A stretch of DNA of 64,000 bases from [Clostridium] scindens (lineage in GTDB: Bacteria; Bacillota; Clostridia; Lachnospirales; Lachnospiraceae). The notes below the pieces were generated by a model. That model worked only from the letters and a program-made list of their open reading frames with translations, searched no databases and was not told the origin of the DNA. A program made the translations under genes and the position numbers. Positions within the stretch are counted from its first letter, which is position 1, and every line of letters starts with the position of its first letter. Where the stretch lies: assembly GCF_019597925.1 (NCBI RefSeq), contig NZ_CP080442.1:227001-291000 (forward strand), written 5' to 3'. Shown one piece after another: positions 9,078 to 17,378 of the stretch.

Positions 9078-9106
9078 TTGAGTTTTGAACTTGATTATGA
9101 TATAAT
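9078..9106 (+). promoter_or_regulatory. Sigma-A promoter for the binding protein/hybrid kinase operon
   Basis: TTGAGT, a 17-base spacer and a perfect TATAAT, ending 65 bases before the ATG. The spacing is optimal. The 205-base gap back to the divergent MBL gene contains nothing else that I recognise. Confidence 0.7.
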
Positions 9107-9171
9107 ACTGAAATATATGTGGACAGAGTTTGGGGTCAGTCCTTGGATGGGAAATTAGAGGAGAATACGTC

Positions 9172-10449
9172 ATGAAGAAGAAAATAATGGCAATTGCGGC
9201 AGGAGTCCTGGCTTGCGCACTGATAGCCGCCGGATGCGGTCGGAGCGGCGAGGTCGTAAGCTACGACGCGCAGGAGGAAGAGGTCACGACCATTACCTTT
9301 TTCGGATATAAATACGAGCCGGAGAATGTGAAGGTCATCGAAGAGATCATCTCATCGTTCATGAAGCGGAATCCGGATATCCGGGTCTCTTATGAGAGCC
9401 TGAAGGGAAATGGCTATTACGATGCCCTTGCAAAGCGCATGGCTTCAGGGAAAGGTGATGATGTGTTCATGGTGAATCATGATATACTGCTTGATCTGGA
9501 AGCCCAAGGCCAGGTGGCGGATCTGTCCGATCTTGATACGATAGAGGAATATACAGGCCAGATGCTCAGCCAGATGCAGGATGAAGGCGGAATCTATGGT
9601 GTGCCGACCATTGTCTCTGCATTCGGATTATACTGCAACCTGGATCTTTTGAAAGAGCATAAGCAGGAAGTTCCCCGGAATCTGGAAGAATGGAAAGAAG
9701 TATGCGAATATTTTAAAAAAGAAGGGATTACGCCCATTATCGCCAACAATGATATTTCCCTGAAGACATTGGCGATCGGACGAGGGTTCTTTTCTGTGTA
9801 TCAGCAGGAGCGCCAGGAGGAAGTCTTTGCCCGGCTCAACAGCGGGGAAGAGAACATAAGCCAGTATTTGGAGCCGGGATTTGCCCTGGTGCAGGAACTG
9901 ATTGATGAAGAATATATAGATGCAGAAAAAACGCTGGATACGATGAAGACATCCGATGATCTGGAAGAATTCGCAAAAGGCACGTCGCCCTTTATGCTGA
10001 CAGGCGCCTGGGCCGCCGGACGTATGGAAGGAATGGAGTCGGACTTTGCGTTCGAGGTTGACCCGATTCCCGCGCTGGAAGATGGCGGATTTCTGGTTAT
10101 TAATGCAGATGTGCGTCTGAGCGTAAACGCGGACAGCAAGCACATGGAGGCTGCCAAAAAGTTCGTCGAGTATTTTACGCAGGAGGATAATATTCAGAAG
10201 TTTGCCGGCCAGCAGTCATCCTTTAGTCCGTTAAAGAGCGGAAAGGCTTCGACGGTGAGCGAGATGCAGCCCTTGGTGCCATGCTATCAGGCAGGGCGCA
10301 CCGTGATAGGCGCGGATGGACTTTTGAACCTTCCCATCTGGAATCTGACGGCAGAGGCCTCGCAGATGCTGCTGTCAGGGGAAAGCCTGGATGAGACGCT
10401 AATGTGGCTGGATGAGCAGGCAGCGCAGGAAAGGAGAATGCCAGAATGA
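9172..10449 (+). CDS. Extracellular solute-binding lipoprotein paired with a hybrid kinase
   Basis: A 425-residue type-1 sugar-binding protein. The start is ATG 9172 after TTAGAGGAGA; the frame is open to 9130 but without an RBS. The signal MKKKIMAIAAGVLACALIAAGC ends in a lipobox Cys. A typical ITFFGYKYEPENVKVIEEII opening follows. No permease is linked. Instead, its stop overlaps the start of a large Cache-domain sensor kinase, so the protein may present ligand to the kinase, as in other binding-protein-assisted sensors. An import role with permeases elsewhere is also possible. Confidence 0.88.
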   Translation: MKKKIMAIAAGVLACALIAAGCGRSGEVVSYDAQEEEVTTITFFGYKYEPENVKVIEEIISSFMKRNPDIRVSYESLKGNGYYDALAKRMASGKGDDVFMVNHDILLDLEAQGQVADLSDLDTIEEYTGQMLSQMQDEGGIYGVPTIVSAFGLYCNLDLLKEHKQEVPRNLEEWKEVCEYFKKEGITPIIANNDISLKTLAIGRGFFSVYQQERQEEVFARLNSGEENISQYLEPGFALVQELIDEEYIDAEKTLDTMKTSDDLEEFAKGTSPFMLTGAWAAGRMEGMESDFAFEVDPIPALEDGGFLVINADVRLSVNADSKHMEAAKKFVEYFTQEDNIQKFAGQQSSFSPLKSGKASTVSEMQPLVPCYQAGRTVIGADGLLNLPIWNLTAEASQMLLSGESLDETLMWLDEQAAQERRMPE

Positions 10450-13400
10450 AAAGCGGGTCTTCCGGAAAGATAAAGAAAAAGATTGCCCTGATGGCCATAG
10501 GTGTTGGAGTTATTTTAAGCATGATCGCCATTATCTTTGTCCAGGGAGTAAGGGAGCAGCTGTGGCAGCAGTCTGTCAGCACGATAATGGAAAGTACGCA
10601 GCAGGGCTGTAATACGCTTAAGGTACAGCTGCGTGATGAATATGAGTCCATGAACTCGGTGGTAGGATATGTAAAGGAAGTTCCGGCAAATCAGAAGGAG
10701 ATGCTGGAAGACATAATAGGGGACTATGGAAAGGTCGACTCAGGCATCAGCCTGTACCTGGCGGATGGCAGCGGCTACCCTTCCGGCATCGGGCTGGATG
10801 AGGAGGTGCAAGAGGCGTTGGTGGGCGGCGGCAAGGAGAATGGGATTATCAATCCTCATATCAGCAGCGTTACAGGCATCAATGTATTTGATCTGTATGT
10901 AAAAGCAAACTTGCAGGATGGAACAGAAGGCTACCTTGTAAAGGAATATGAGATCAGCCACATTGTAGATACGTTCAGCCTGTCATTTTATAATGATTCT
11001 GGTTTTTCGTATGTCATTGACGATGAGGGGAGCGTCCTTATCAGGCCGCCTCATCCGAACAGCAATAAGACGGTGAAGAACCTGTTTGATATGCTAAAGG
11101 AGTCCGAGAACGATTCGGCAAGCCTTGAAAAATTTTCAAAAGCACTTAAAAATTCCAAGAGAGGGTGGGCGGTCTTTGACTATCAGGGGGAGGAGACCGT
11201 ATTCTGCTACACGCCTCTGCAGCTGGAGTCCAACTGGCTTGTTGTATCCATCATCCCTAAGAAGGTGGTTGATGAACAGACCAACCAGATACTGGCCCGT
11301 ACGCTGATCCTGATCGTGTGCATTCTGATGGGGCTCGCCCTCTTGGCTGCTTATTATCTGCGCTATGCCAGCCGTACGAACCGGAAGCTGCGTAATCAGG
11401 CGGAGTATATCGGCCACCTGTATAATGCAGTGCCGGAAGGCGTCGCGCTGGTGACGGTAGAGCAGCCATACCGTATTCTCCAGTTAAACCAGGAGGGACT
11501 CAGGCTTCTTAACTACCCTGAGGATGCGCTGAATGACACGCCAAAAGGAAAGAGCCTTGAAGAAATACTCCATCCTGATGATTACGGCTCGATTGCAGAG
11601 ATTTTCTGTAATGCTGCCGAAACGGAAGGAAAGCATATATACGAGAGCAGGCTTAATAAGGAAGACGAAAGCCTTTTCTGGGTGTCGGGAATTGTCGAAA
11701 AGACACGAAATGAGAATGGAGACCCGATCCTGATCGCCACATTCCATGACATCACAGAAGAGAAGCTGGCAGAAGAAGCGGCAGAAAAGGAAAAGCAGCA
11801 GGAGCGGATGATGCTGGTGGGCGCAGTCTCTAATATATATCCTGTCATTATCAGCATTAACCTAAGCAAGGATACGTTAAAGTTTATCTATATCAAGCCA
11901 GGGCTCATGGCAAGTCTTGGGCAGCAGGAATCCTATACCCAGCTGTACAGGGAATTTGCAGGGATCGTGCACCCGGATCATCTGGGAGAATTTGAACACA
12001 GGTTTGAGCCGGACTGCCTCAAGGCCGCCTTGAATGGGGGCAGGGAGGAAGTATTCCTGGAAGCCAAGCAGATGCTGGAAGATGGAAATTATCATTGGAC
12101 ATCCACACAGATCATCCATGTGGACAATCCATATTCCGAGGATAAGCTGGCAATCCTGATATCCCGCCGGATTGATGAGCAGAGGCATGAAGAAGAACAG
12201 CAAAGACAGATGCTGCAGAGCGCCCTTGACAGCGCCCGCGCGGCCAACGTTGCAAAGAGCCAGTTCTTGTCTAATATGAGCCATGATATCCGTACGCCTA
12301 TGAATGCCATTGTGGGCATGACTACGATTGCAGCGACGCACCTTTATGACCTTGACCGGGTAAAAGAATGCCTTGGCAAGATCGCTCTTTCCAGCAAGCA
12401 TCTGCTGAGCCTGATCAATGATGTGCTGGACATGTCCAAGATCGAGAGCGGAAAACTGTCGCTGGGAGAAGAGCCATTCAACTTTGCGGAACTGATATCA
12501 GATGTCGTGGAATTAATGCGTTCCCAGGTGGATTCGAAACGGCTTATGATGGATGTCCATATGTCGGTGCTGGAGAACGAGAAAGTAATCGGGGATCCCT
12601 TGCGTATAAGGCAAGTTTACATTAATATATTAAGTAATGCAGTCAAATATACGCCTGCGGGTGGAAGCCTGCATATAGAAGTAAGCCAGGAAAAGAGTTC
12701 CATTAGAGGGCGGCAGAAATATATATTCAAGTGCTCGGATACGGGAATCGGCATGAGCCAGGAATTTTTAGATAAGTTGTTCCAGCCTTTTGAACGGGCA
12801 AAAGACTCTACGATCAGCCGGATTGCCGGAACCGGCCTGGGAATGGCCATCACCAGGAATCTTATTGATCTGATGAATGGAGATATCACCGTAGAGAGCG
12901 AGCCAGGCAAAGGATCTGTATTTACAGCGTCTATTCCGCTTGAAACTCAGGATGCCCGTCAGGAAGATATCCCGGAAGAGTGGCTGGGGGTCCACAGCCT
13001 GATTGTAGATGATGACAGGCAGACCTGCGAGAATGTGACGGACCTGCTCAAGGATATGGGGCTTCGGGCACAGTTCGTTACAGATGGGGCGTCTGCTGTT
13101 GAGAAGGTAATAGAGGAAAAGGATACGCAGGATCCTTTCCAGCTGGTAATCATTGACTGGAAGATGCCGGATATGGATGGCATTGAAGTGACCAGGCGCA
13201 TACGCAGGGAAGTGGGACCTGACATTCCTGTAATCATACTGTCTGCCTATGATTGGGGAGAGATCGAGCACGAGGCGAAGATGGCCGGTGTCAATGCATT
13301 TCTTGCCAAGCCGTTCTACCGTTCCAAAGTGTGTTATCTTCTTCAGGGGCTGAGTGAGGAAAAGAAGCCTATGGAACAGATGGAGGACCAGAGCGGGCAG

Positions 13401-13799
13401 TTAGAGTTTAAGGATAAGCGGGTGCTTCTCGCAGAGGATAATGCCATGAACCGGGAGATTGCCCATACGCTGATTGAGGAGATGGGCGTTCAGGTAGAGG
13501 ATGCCTGTGACGGGGAAGAAGCGGTAAAGATGGTGGCCGCATCCGGGGAAGGCTATTACCACCTCATATTTATGGATGTCCAGATGCCAAATATGGATGG
13601 CTATGAGGCTACCAAGGCAATCCGGGCATTAGACAGAGAAGATGTTTTAAAGATGCCAATCGTGGCTATGACGGCCAACGCTTTTGAAGAAGATGTCCGG
13701 GACGCCTTAAGCGCAGGGATGGATGCCCACTTTGCCAAGCCCATCGATATTCGGATATTGGAGCAGATTCTCTATAAATATCTAGGTTCCCCATCCTAA
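10446..13799 (+). CDS. Hybrid sensor histidine kinase with two receiver domains
   Basis: A 1117-residue membrane sensor. Order: TM helix about residues 10-33, extracellular Cache-like region to ~275, second TM helix (LILIVCILMGLALLAAYYL), two PAS-like domains (~320-440 and ~450-590), HisKA with phospho-accepting H613 (SNMSHDIRTPMNA), HATPase (N-box NILSNAVKYTP, DTGIGMS, GTGLGMAI), then two receiver domains (VIIDWKMPDMDG and LIFMDVQMPNMDG). It overlaps the upstream binding-protein gene by 4 bases. No separate output domain is fused. The GntR-like regulator 34 bases downstream is a candidate output, although it carries no receiver domain. Confidence 0.93.
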   Translation: MKSGSSGKIKKKIALMAIGVGVILSMIAIIFVQGVREQLWQQSVSTIMESTQQGCNTLKVQLRDEYESMNSVVGYVKEVPANQKEMLEDIIGDYGKVDSGISLYLADGSGYPSGIGLDEEVQEALVGGGKENGIINPHISSVTGINVFDLYVKANLQDGTEGYLVKEYEISHIVDTFSLSFYNDSGFSYVIDDEGSVLIRPPHPNSNKTVKNLFDMLKESENDSASLEKFSKALKNSKRGWAVFDYQGEETVFCYTPLQLESNWLVVSIIPKKVVDEQTNQILARTLILIVCILMGLALLAAYYLRYASRTNRKLRNQAEYIGHLYNAVPEGVALVTVEQPYRILQLNQEGLRLLNYPEDALNDTPKGKSLEEILHPDDYGSIAEIFCNAAETEGKHIYESRLNKEDESLFWVSGIVEKTRNENGDPILIATFHDITEEKLAEEAAEKEKQQERMMLVGAVSNIYPVIISINLSKDTLKFIYIKPGLMASLGQQESYTQLYREFAGIVHPDHLGEFEHRFEPDCLKAALNGGREEVFLEAKQMLEDGNYHWTSTQIIHVDNPYSEDKLAILISRRIDEQRHEEEQQRQMLQSALDSARAANVAKSQFLSNMSHDIRTPMNAIVGMTTIAATHLYDLDRVKECLGKIALSSKHLLSLINDVLDMSKIESGKLSLGEEPFNFAELISDVVELMRSQVDSKRLMMDVHMSVLENEKVIGDPLRIRQVYINILSNAVKYTPAGGSLHIEVSQEKSSIRGRQKYIFKCSDTGIGMSQEFLDKLFQPFERAKDSTISRIAGTGLGMAITRNLIDLMNGDITVESEPGKGSVFTASIPLETQDARQEDIPEEWLGVHSLIVDDDRQTCENVTDLLKDMGLRAQFVTDGASAVEKVIEEKDTQDPFQLVIIDWKMPDMDGIEVTRRIRREVGPDIPVIILSAYDWGEIEHEAKMAGVNAFLAKPFYRSKVCYLLQGLSEEKKPMEQMEDQSGQLEFKDKRVLLAEDNAMNREIAHTLIEEMGVQVEDACDGEEAVKMVAASGEGYYHLIFMDVQMPNMDGYEATKAIRALDREDVLKMPIVAMTANAFEEDVRDALSAGMDAHFAKPIDIRILEQILYKYLGSPS

Positions 13800-13833
13800 A
13801 ATACAAAGGAAAAGTTACTGGAGAAAGAAGCAT

Positions 13834-15104
13834 ATGAAAAAGGATACAGGATTCTATGGAATCGTGCAGGAATATTTTGAGACAAGGATTCTATATGGAT
13901 TCTACGTGTATGGAGACAGGCTCCCATCAATACAGAAACTCTGCGTCATCTTTGCCATGGCGCCGGCCACCATCCGGTCAGCGCTGGGACAGCTGGAAAA
14001 GCAGGGATATATAAAAGTGGATGCAAGAAAGGGATCAGAAGTCATCTATCAGGCATCGCCCGCTAAGTTCAGGGAAAATGCGGCAAGATATTTCGGTGTC
14101 AGAAGGGAAGGGATCGCGGATCTGTTCCAGTCGGCCGAACTGCTTTTTGAGCCTCTGTGGGAGACGCGGATCATTATGAGCAATGGCCTGGCGCAGAATC
14201 TTTACTGGGAGGTCATACGATATCTGCGGTTTCCGTATCTCATGGATATAGAAAAGCAGAGGGTCATCTGCGAGAATCTTATGAAACGGTCAGTAAGCGA
14301 CATCATCGCCTATTTGAGAAATGAATTTGAAAGCGCTTACAGGCCGGCGGCAGAAGAGATTCTGACATTTATTGAGGAAGCCTGCAAGGAGTATCCCCTG
14401 GATGAGGAAGAACCGATTCCGTTCTGGTGGAGCATCTACCGGCAAAGGCCCCAGATACGGTATACGCTGGTGTCCGATATCATAAGGGATGTCATAAGGG
14501 GGCGATATCCACAGGGCTCTTATCTGCCATCTCTTCCGCGGCTTGCGGATCAATACCAGGTATCTGTGAATACTATCCGCCGCGCGCTGGATATTCTGGA
14601 GGGGCTTGGAGTGGCCAGCTCTCTCCAGGGAAAAGGGACGCTGGTACGAAAGGAACCGGGGGAAATCAATATGGAGAAGACGGAAATACAGGAGGGAATG
14701 CGTCTGTTCCAGGACAGCATGGAACTGCTGGAAGCCACGATCCGGCCGATATCCGTCTATACGCTTAAAGCGGCAGGGGGGGCAGAAAAAGAGAAAGACT
14801 GGCAGAGAGGCTGGAGAGGCTGGAGCGAGAAAAAACTAGTTATGTATGTTTTGAGGCGTATCTGTCGTTTATAGAAGAAGAATGCCCATCCGGCGTCATT
14901 AGAGAATGCTACAGCAAACTCAGGGAACTGCTGGTATGGGGATATCCATTTGCTGTAATCCGGGCAAGGAAGCGGGGGCTTCATGAAGAATTCCGGGAGG
15001 TCATCAAGCAGATGGCAGCATTCCTGAGGCAGGATAAGATTGAAGAATTCGCGGATACTTGGGAGCGGCTGATTCAACATGAAGAAATACAAAAAAGGTC
15101 TTGA
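13834..15104 (+). pseudogene. Double winged-helix GntR regulator, frameshifted in a G7 run
   Basis: The protein has two GntR-type winged-helix domains, at residues ~1-70 (YGDRLPSIQKLCVIF..TIRSALGQLEKQGYIKV) and ~205-275 (QGSYLPSLPRLADQYQVSVNTIRRALDILEGLG). The open frame from 13834 stops at 14874 with an implausible basic tail. Reading one base later after a run of seven G (14775-14781) restores a helical C-terminus to a stop at 15102-15104, containing SYVCFEAYLSFIEEECPSG and ending HEEIQKRS. It is therefore a broken gene, a phase-variable gene, or a homopolymer sequencing error. The terminator sits exactly at the downstream stop, supporting the longer gene. Confidence 0.75.
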
Positions 15105-15131
15105 AGTAAAACTTCAGGACCTTTTGTTTAA
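15093..15131 (+). terminator. Rho-independent terminator after the GntR-like gene
   Basis: AAAAGGTC-T-TGAAGT pairs with ACTTCA-G-GACCTTTT around an AAA loop, followed by TTTGTTT. It overlaps the last codons of the frameshift-restored reading frame, which marks 15104 as the true gene end. Confidence 0.85.
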
Positions 15132-15264
15132 ATAATCTAGAGATTGGATTAGGAATAGCAAAATCTTGGGGGTGCTTCTAAAGCATATTTTGTATTCCAA
15201 GAACAATATATCACGGAGAAACTTCTTTGAAAATAGTTTTATGTTACATAAATTAGTAAAAAAA

Positions 15265-15293
15265 TTGTGCCTGAAGCACAAAGATGCTATAAT
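15265..15293 (+). promoter_or_regulatory. Promoter of the PucR-type regulator
   Basis: TTGTGC, a 17-base spacer and a perfect TATAAT at 15288-15293 predict a transcript start near 15300. In-frame starts upstream of this point therefore cannot be used, and the protein must begin at 15310 or 15340. Confidence 0.7.
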
Positions 15294-15339
15294 AATGCGG
15301 ACGAAAGAAATGAAAAGACAGACAGGCGGGTGTATATAC

Positions 15340-16479
15340 GTGGCAGTAGAATTGAAGGAACTTTATGCAAAGATCAGTCCGCAATATGACGTGAAACTGC
15401 ATACGACAGGGTGCTTTGAAAAAATGATTGGATGGGTCCATATGGTGGAGGATCCGGAATTTGCAGAACTGCTGCATGGAGATGAACTAATCTTTAACTC
15501 AGGCCTGAACTATACTTCGGATGAATGGCTTCGCAGATTCGTGGAGGCGCTGAATAAGGTTCATGCAGGAGGGCTGATCGTATCCCTCTGGGGGACGAGG
15601 ACCATCTCGCAGGAAATCATTGATTATTGCAATAAGATAAAGTTTCCGCTTTTTTCTGCATCGTGGAAGACGCCTTACATCGACATTATGCGGATGTTCT
15701 CCGTGATTCTCCTGAAAAACGAGCAGAGGGAGACGAATCTGATCGCTGCATTAAAGAACGCCATCTACTATCCGGAGAATGAAGAACTGTATCTCAGCCA
15801 TTTTGAGAGAAATGGATTCTTTCGGGATATGTCCTATACGATCGTCATACTCAGCTGCCATGCCTACGATACGGACAATGGGAATGAAAGGCTGCTGAGG
15901 ATAGAGAAGTCTCTCCATTATATCCTGAAAAATGTGATCGTATATGAAGAGAAAGGCTGCCTGATCATCCTCGCCGCAGGCTACTCTCTTTCAAAGATCC
16001 GCTCCGATTTCCAGCGGCTGTGCCAGAGAGATTCTAACATATACGTGGGAATCGGCACGACAGCGGATCAGATCCGGGATATCCACAAGTCTTATCATAA
16101 CGCCAATACAGCCTACCAGCTGACTAAGACAGCCATTCCTAAGAATCTGCTGGATTACGACGAGCTGGGCATCTATAAGATATTGGCGGATGTAAAAGAG
16201 GTATCCATCTATCCGGCGTTTGTAAAGGAGACCCTGGGGGCTTTGATAGACTATGACAAACAGAATCAAAAGGAGTATATGAAGATTCTGGATGAATATT
16301 TCCGCAATGATTGCAGCGTCATTGAGACCTCAAAAGCGCTGTACTGCCATAAGAACACGCTGACCTACAAGATTCATAAGATCCGGGATATTCTGGGATA
16401 TGATATTCATAGCAACGAGAACCGTACAAAGATTATGATAGCGCTCTATATCATGAGGCTGGGGGAGATTGGAATATAA
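15340..16479 (+). CDS. PucR/CdaR-family transcriptional regulator
   Basis: A 379-residue regulator with an N-terminal PucR-like sensing domain (VELKELYAKISPQYDVKLHT) and a C-terminal PucR HTH (SVIETSKALYCHKNTLTYKI, residues ~325-370), the arrangement of CdaR/PucR regulators of purine, diacid or amino-acid use. The chosen start is GTG 15340, behind AGGCGGG. ATG 15310 is possible, but the open frame back to 15166 crosses the promoter. It lies upstream of the LUD gene in the same direction, with a separate -10 (TATAAT 16516-16521) between them. The target is unknown. Confidence 0.85.
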   Translation: MAVELKELYAKISPQYDVKLHTTGCFEKMIGWVHMVEDPEFAELLHGDELIFNSGLNYTSDEWLRRFVEALNKVHAGGLIVSLWGTRTISQEIIDYCNKIKFPLFSASWKTPYIDIMRMFSVILLKNEQRETNLIAALKNAIYYPENEELYLSHFERNGFFRDMSYTIVILSCHAYDTDNGNERLLRIEKSLHYILKNVIVYEEKGCLIILAAGYSLSKIRSDFQRLCQRDSNIYVGIGTTADQIRDIHKSYHNANTAYQLTKTAIPKNLLDYDELGIYKILADVKEVSIYPAFVKETLGALIDYDKQNQKEYMKILDEYFRNDCSVIETSKALYCHKNTLTYKIHKIRDILGYDIHSNENRTKIMIALYIMRLGEIGI

Positions 16480-16561
16480 CACGCATTTAGAACTGTCTGA
16501 CTTTTAAATTTGTGGTATAATGTTGGGAACAGCAAGATAAAATACATAGGAGGCGGATGCA

Positions 16562-17200
16562 ATGAATGAGAATCGGATAAAACGGAATCAATTATTAGGC
16601 GGGCGTATCGTTCAGGGACTGAAGTCCCGCAATATGAATGGCTATTACGCCGAGACGAAAGAAGACGCGCTTAAGAAAGCGCTGGAGTGGATACCAGAAG
16701 GAAGCACGGTCGCCTGGGGCGGCTCTATGTCGATTGCAGAGATCGGGCTTAAGAAGGCAATCTGTGAAGGCAATTATAAGGAATATAACCGCGATGACGC
16801 CAAGAATCCGGAAGAAAAGCGTAAGATCGAGCTGGCAAGCTATGACTGCGACTTTTTCCTTACAAGCGCCAATGCTATAACGGAAGACGGAGTGATGGTC
16901 AACATAGATGGCTTTGGCAACCGGGTATCTGCCATAGCCGCAGGCCCGCGCAATGTCATCATGATCGTAGGGATGAACAAGGTGGTAAGGGATGTAGAGA
17001 ACGCTGTATCAAGGGCCAGGAATGAGGCTGCGCCGATCAACGCGCAGAGATTCGATATTGATACGCCTTGCCACAAGACAGGAGCCTGCTTTGACTGCAA
17101 GTCTCCTGACACCATCTGCTGTCAGATGCTGGTGACAAGATTCTCCAAAGTTCCCGAAAGAATAAAAGTTATTCTGGTAAATGAAGAATTAGGCTTTTAA
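16562..17200 (+). CDS. LUD-domain protein (LutC/YkgG-like)
   Basis: A 212-residue protein of the LUD family (DUF162), related to LutC of lactate-oxidation complexes. Family features include TVAWGGSMSIAEIGLKKAI, the LTSANAITEDGVMVNIDGFGNRVSAI core and a C-terminal Cys cluster (CHKTGACFDCKSPDTICCQM) that may bind metal or an iron-sulfur centre. LutA and LutB partners are absent, so lactate use should not be assumed. Solitary short LUD proteins of this kind are common in Clostridia and are functionally obscure. The RBS is AGGAGGCGG; TATAAT at 16516-16521 lies upstream. Confidence 0.85.
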   Translation: MNENRIKRNQLLGGRIVQGLKSRNMNGYYAETKEDALKKALEWIPEGSTVAWGGSMSIAEIGLKKAICEGNYKEYNRDDAKNPEEKRKIELASYDCDFFLTSANAITEDGVMVNIDGFGNRVSAIAAGPRNVIMIVGMNKVVRDVENAVSRARNEAAPINAQRFDIDTPCHKTGACFDCKSPDTICCQMLVTRFSKVPERIKVILVNEELGF

Positions 17201-17204
17201 GATG

Positions 17205-17233
17205 TTGACTAAATCCCGGGCATTTGTTATAAT
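17205..17233 (+). promoter_or_regulatory. Strong promoter of tRNA-Cys
   Basis: TTGACT, a 17-base spacer and a perfect TATAAT, ending 15 bases before the tRNA. This is near-consensus sigma-A, as expected for a stable RNA. Confidence 0.85.
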
Positions 17234-17248
17234 ACAAATGCTCGATAA

Positions 17249-17319
17249 GGCGCCATAGCCAAGCGGTAAGGCAAAGGTCTGCAACACCTCTATCACCAGT
17301 TCGATTCTGGTTGGCGCCT
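17249..17319 (+). tRNA. tRNA-Cys (anticodon GCA)
   Basis: A 71-base cloverleaf. The acceptor stem GGCGCCA pairs with TGGCGCC, the anticodon loop CTGCAAC carries GCA, and the T arm is CCAGTTCGATTCTGG. The discriminator base is T73, typical for tRNA-Cys. The CCA end is not encoded. It is a single-gene unit with its own promoter and terminator. Confidence 0.96.
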
Positions 17320-17328
17320 CTACAATAA

Positions 17329-17365
17329 GAAGCCTCGGAGACTTAATGTTTCCGGGGCTTCTTTC
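17329..17365. terminator. Terminator between tRNA-Cys and ortB
   Basis: A 13-bp stem (GAAGCCTCGGAGA with TTTCCGGGGCTTC, including G-T pairs) ends in CTTT on the + strand. It lies 14 bases from the convergent ortB stop, so it may serve both strands. Confidence 0.75.
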
Positions 17366-17378
17366 ATGAATTTCTTTT

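Noticed and set aside
16562..17200. lutC of a lactate-utilisation operon
   Set aside because: Only the LUD domain is present; LutA and LutB are absent and the Cys-rich tail differs.
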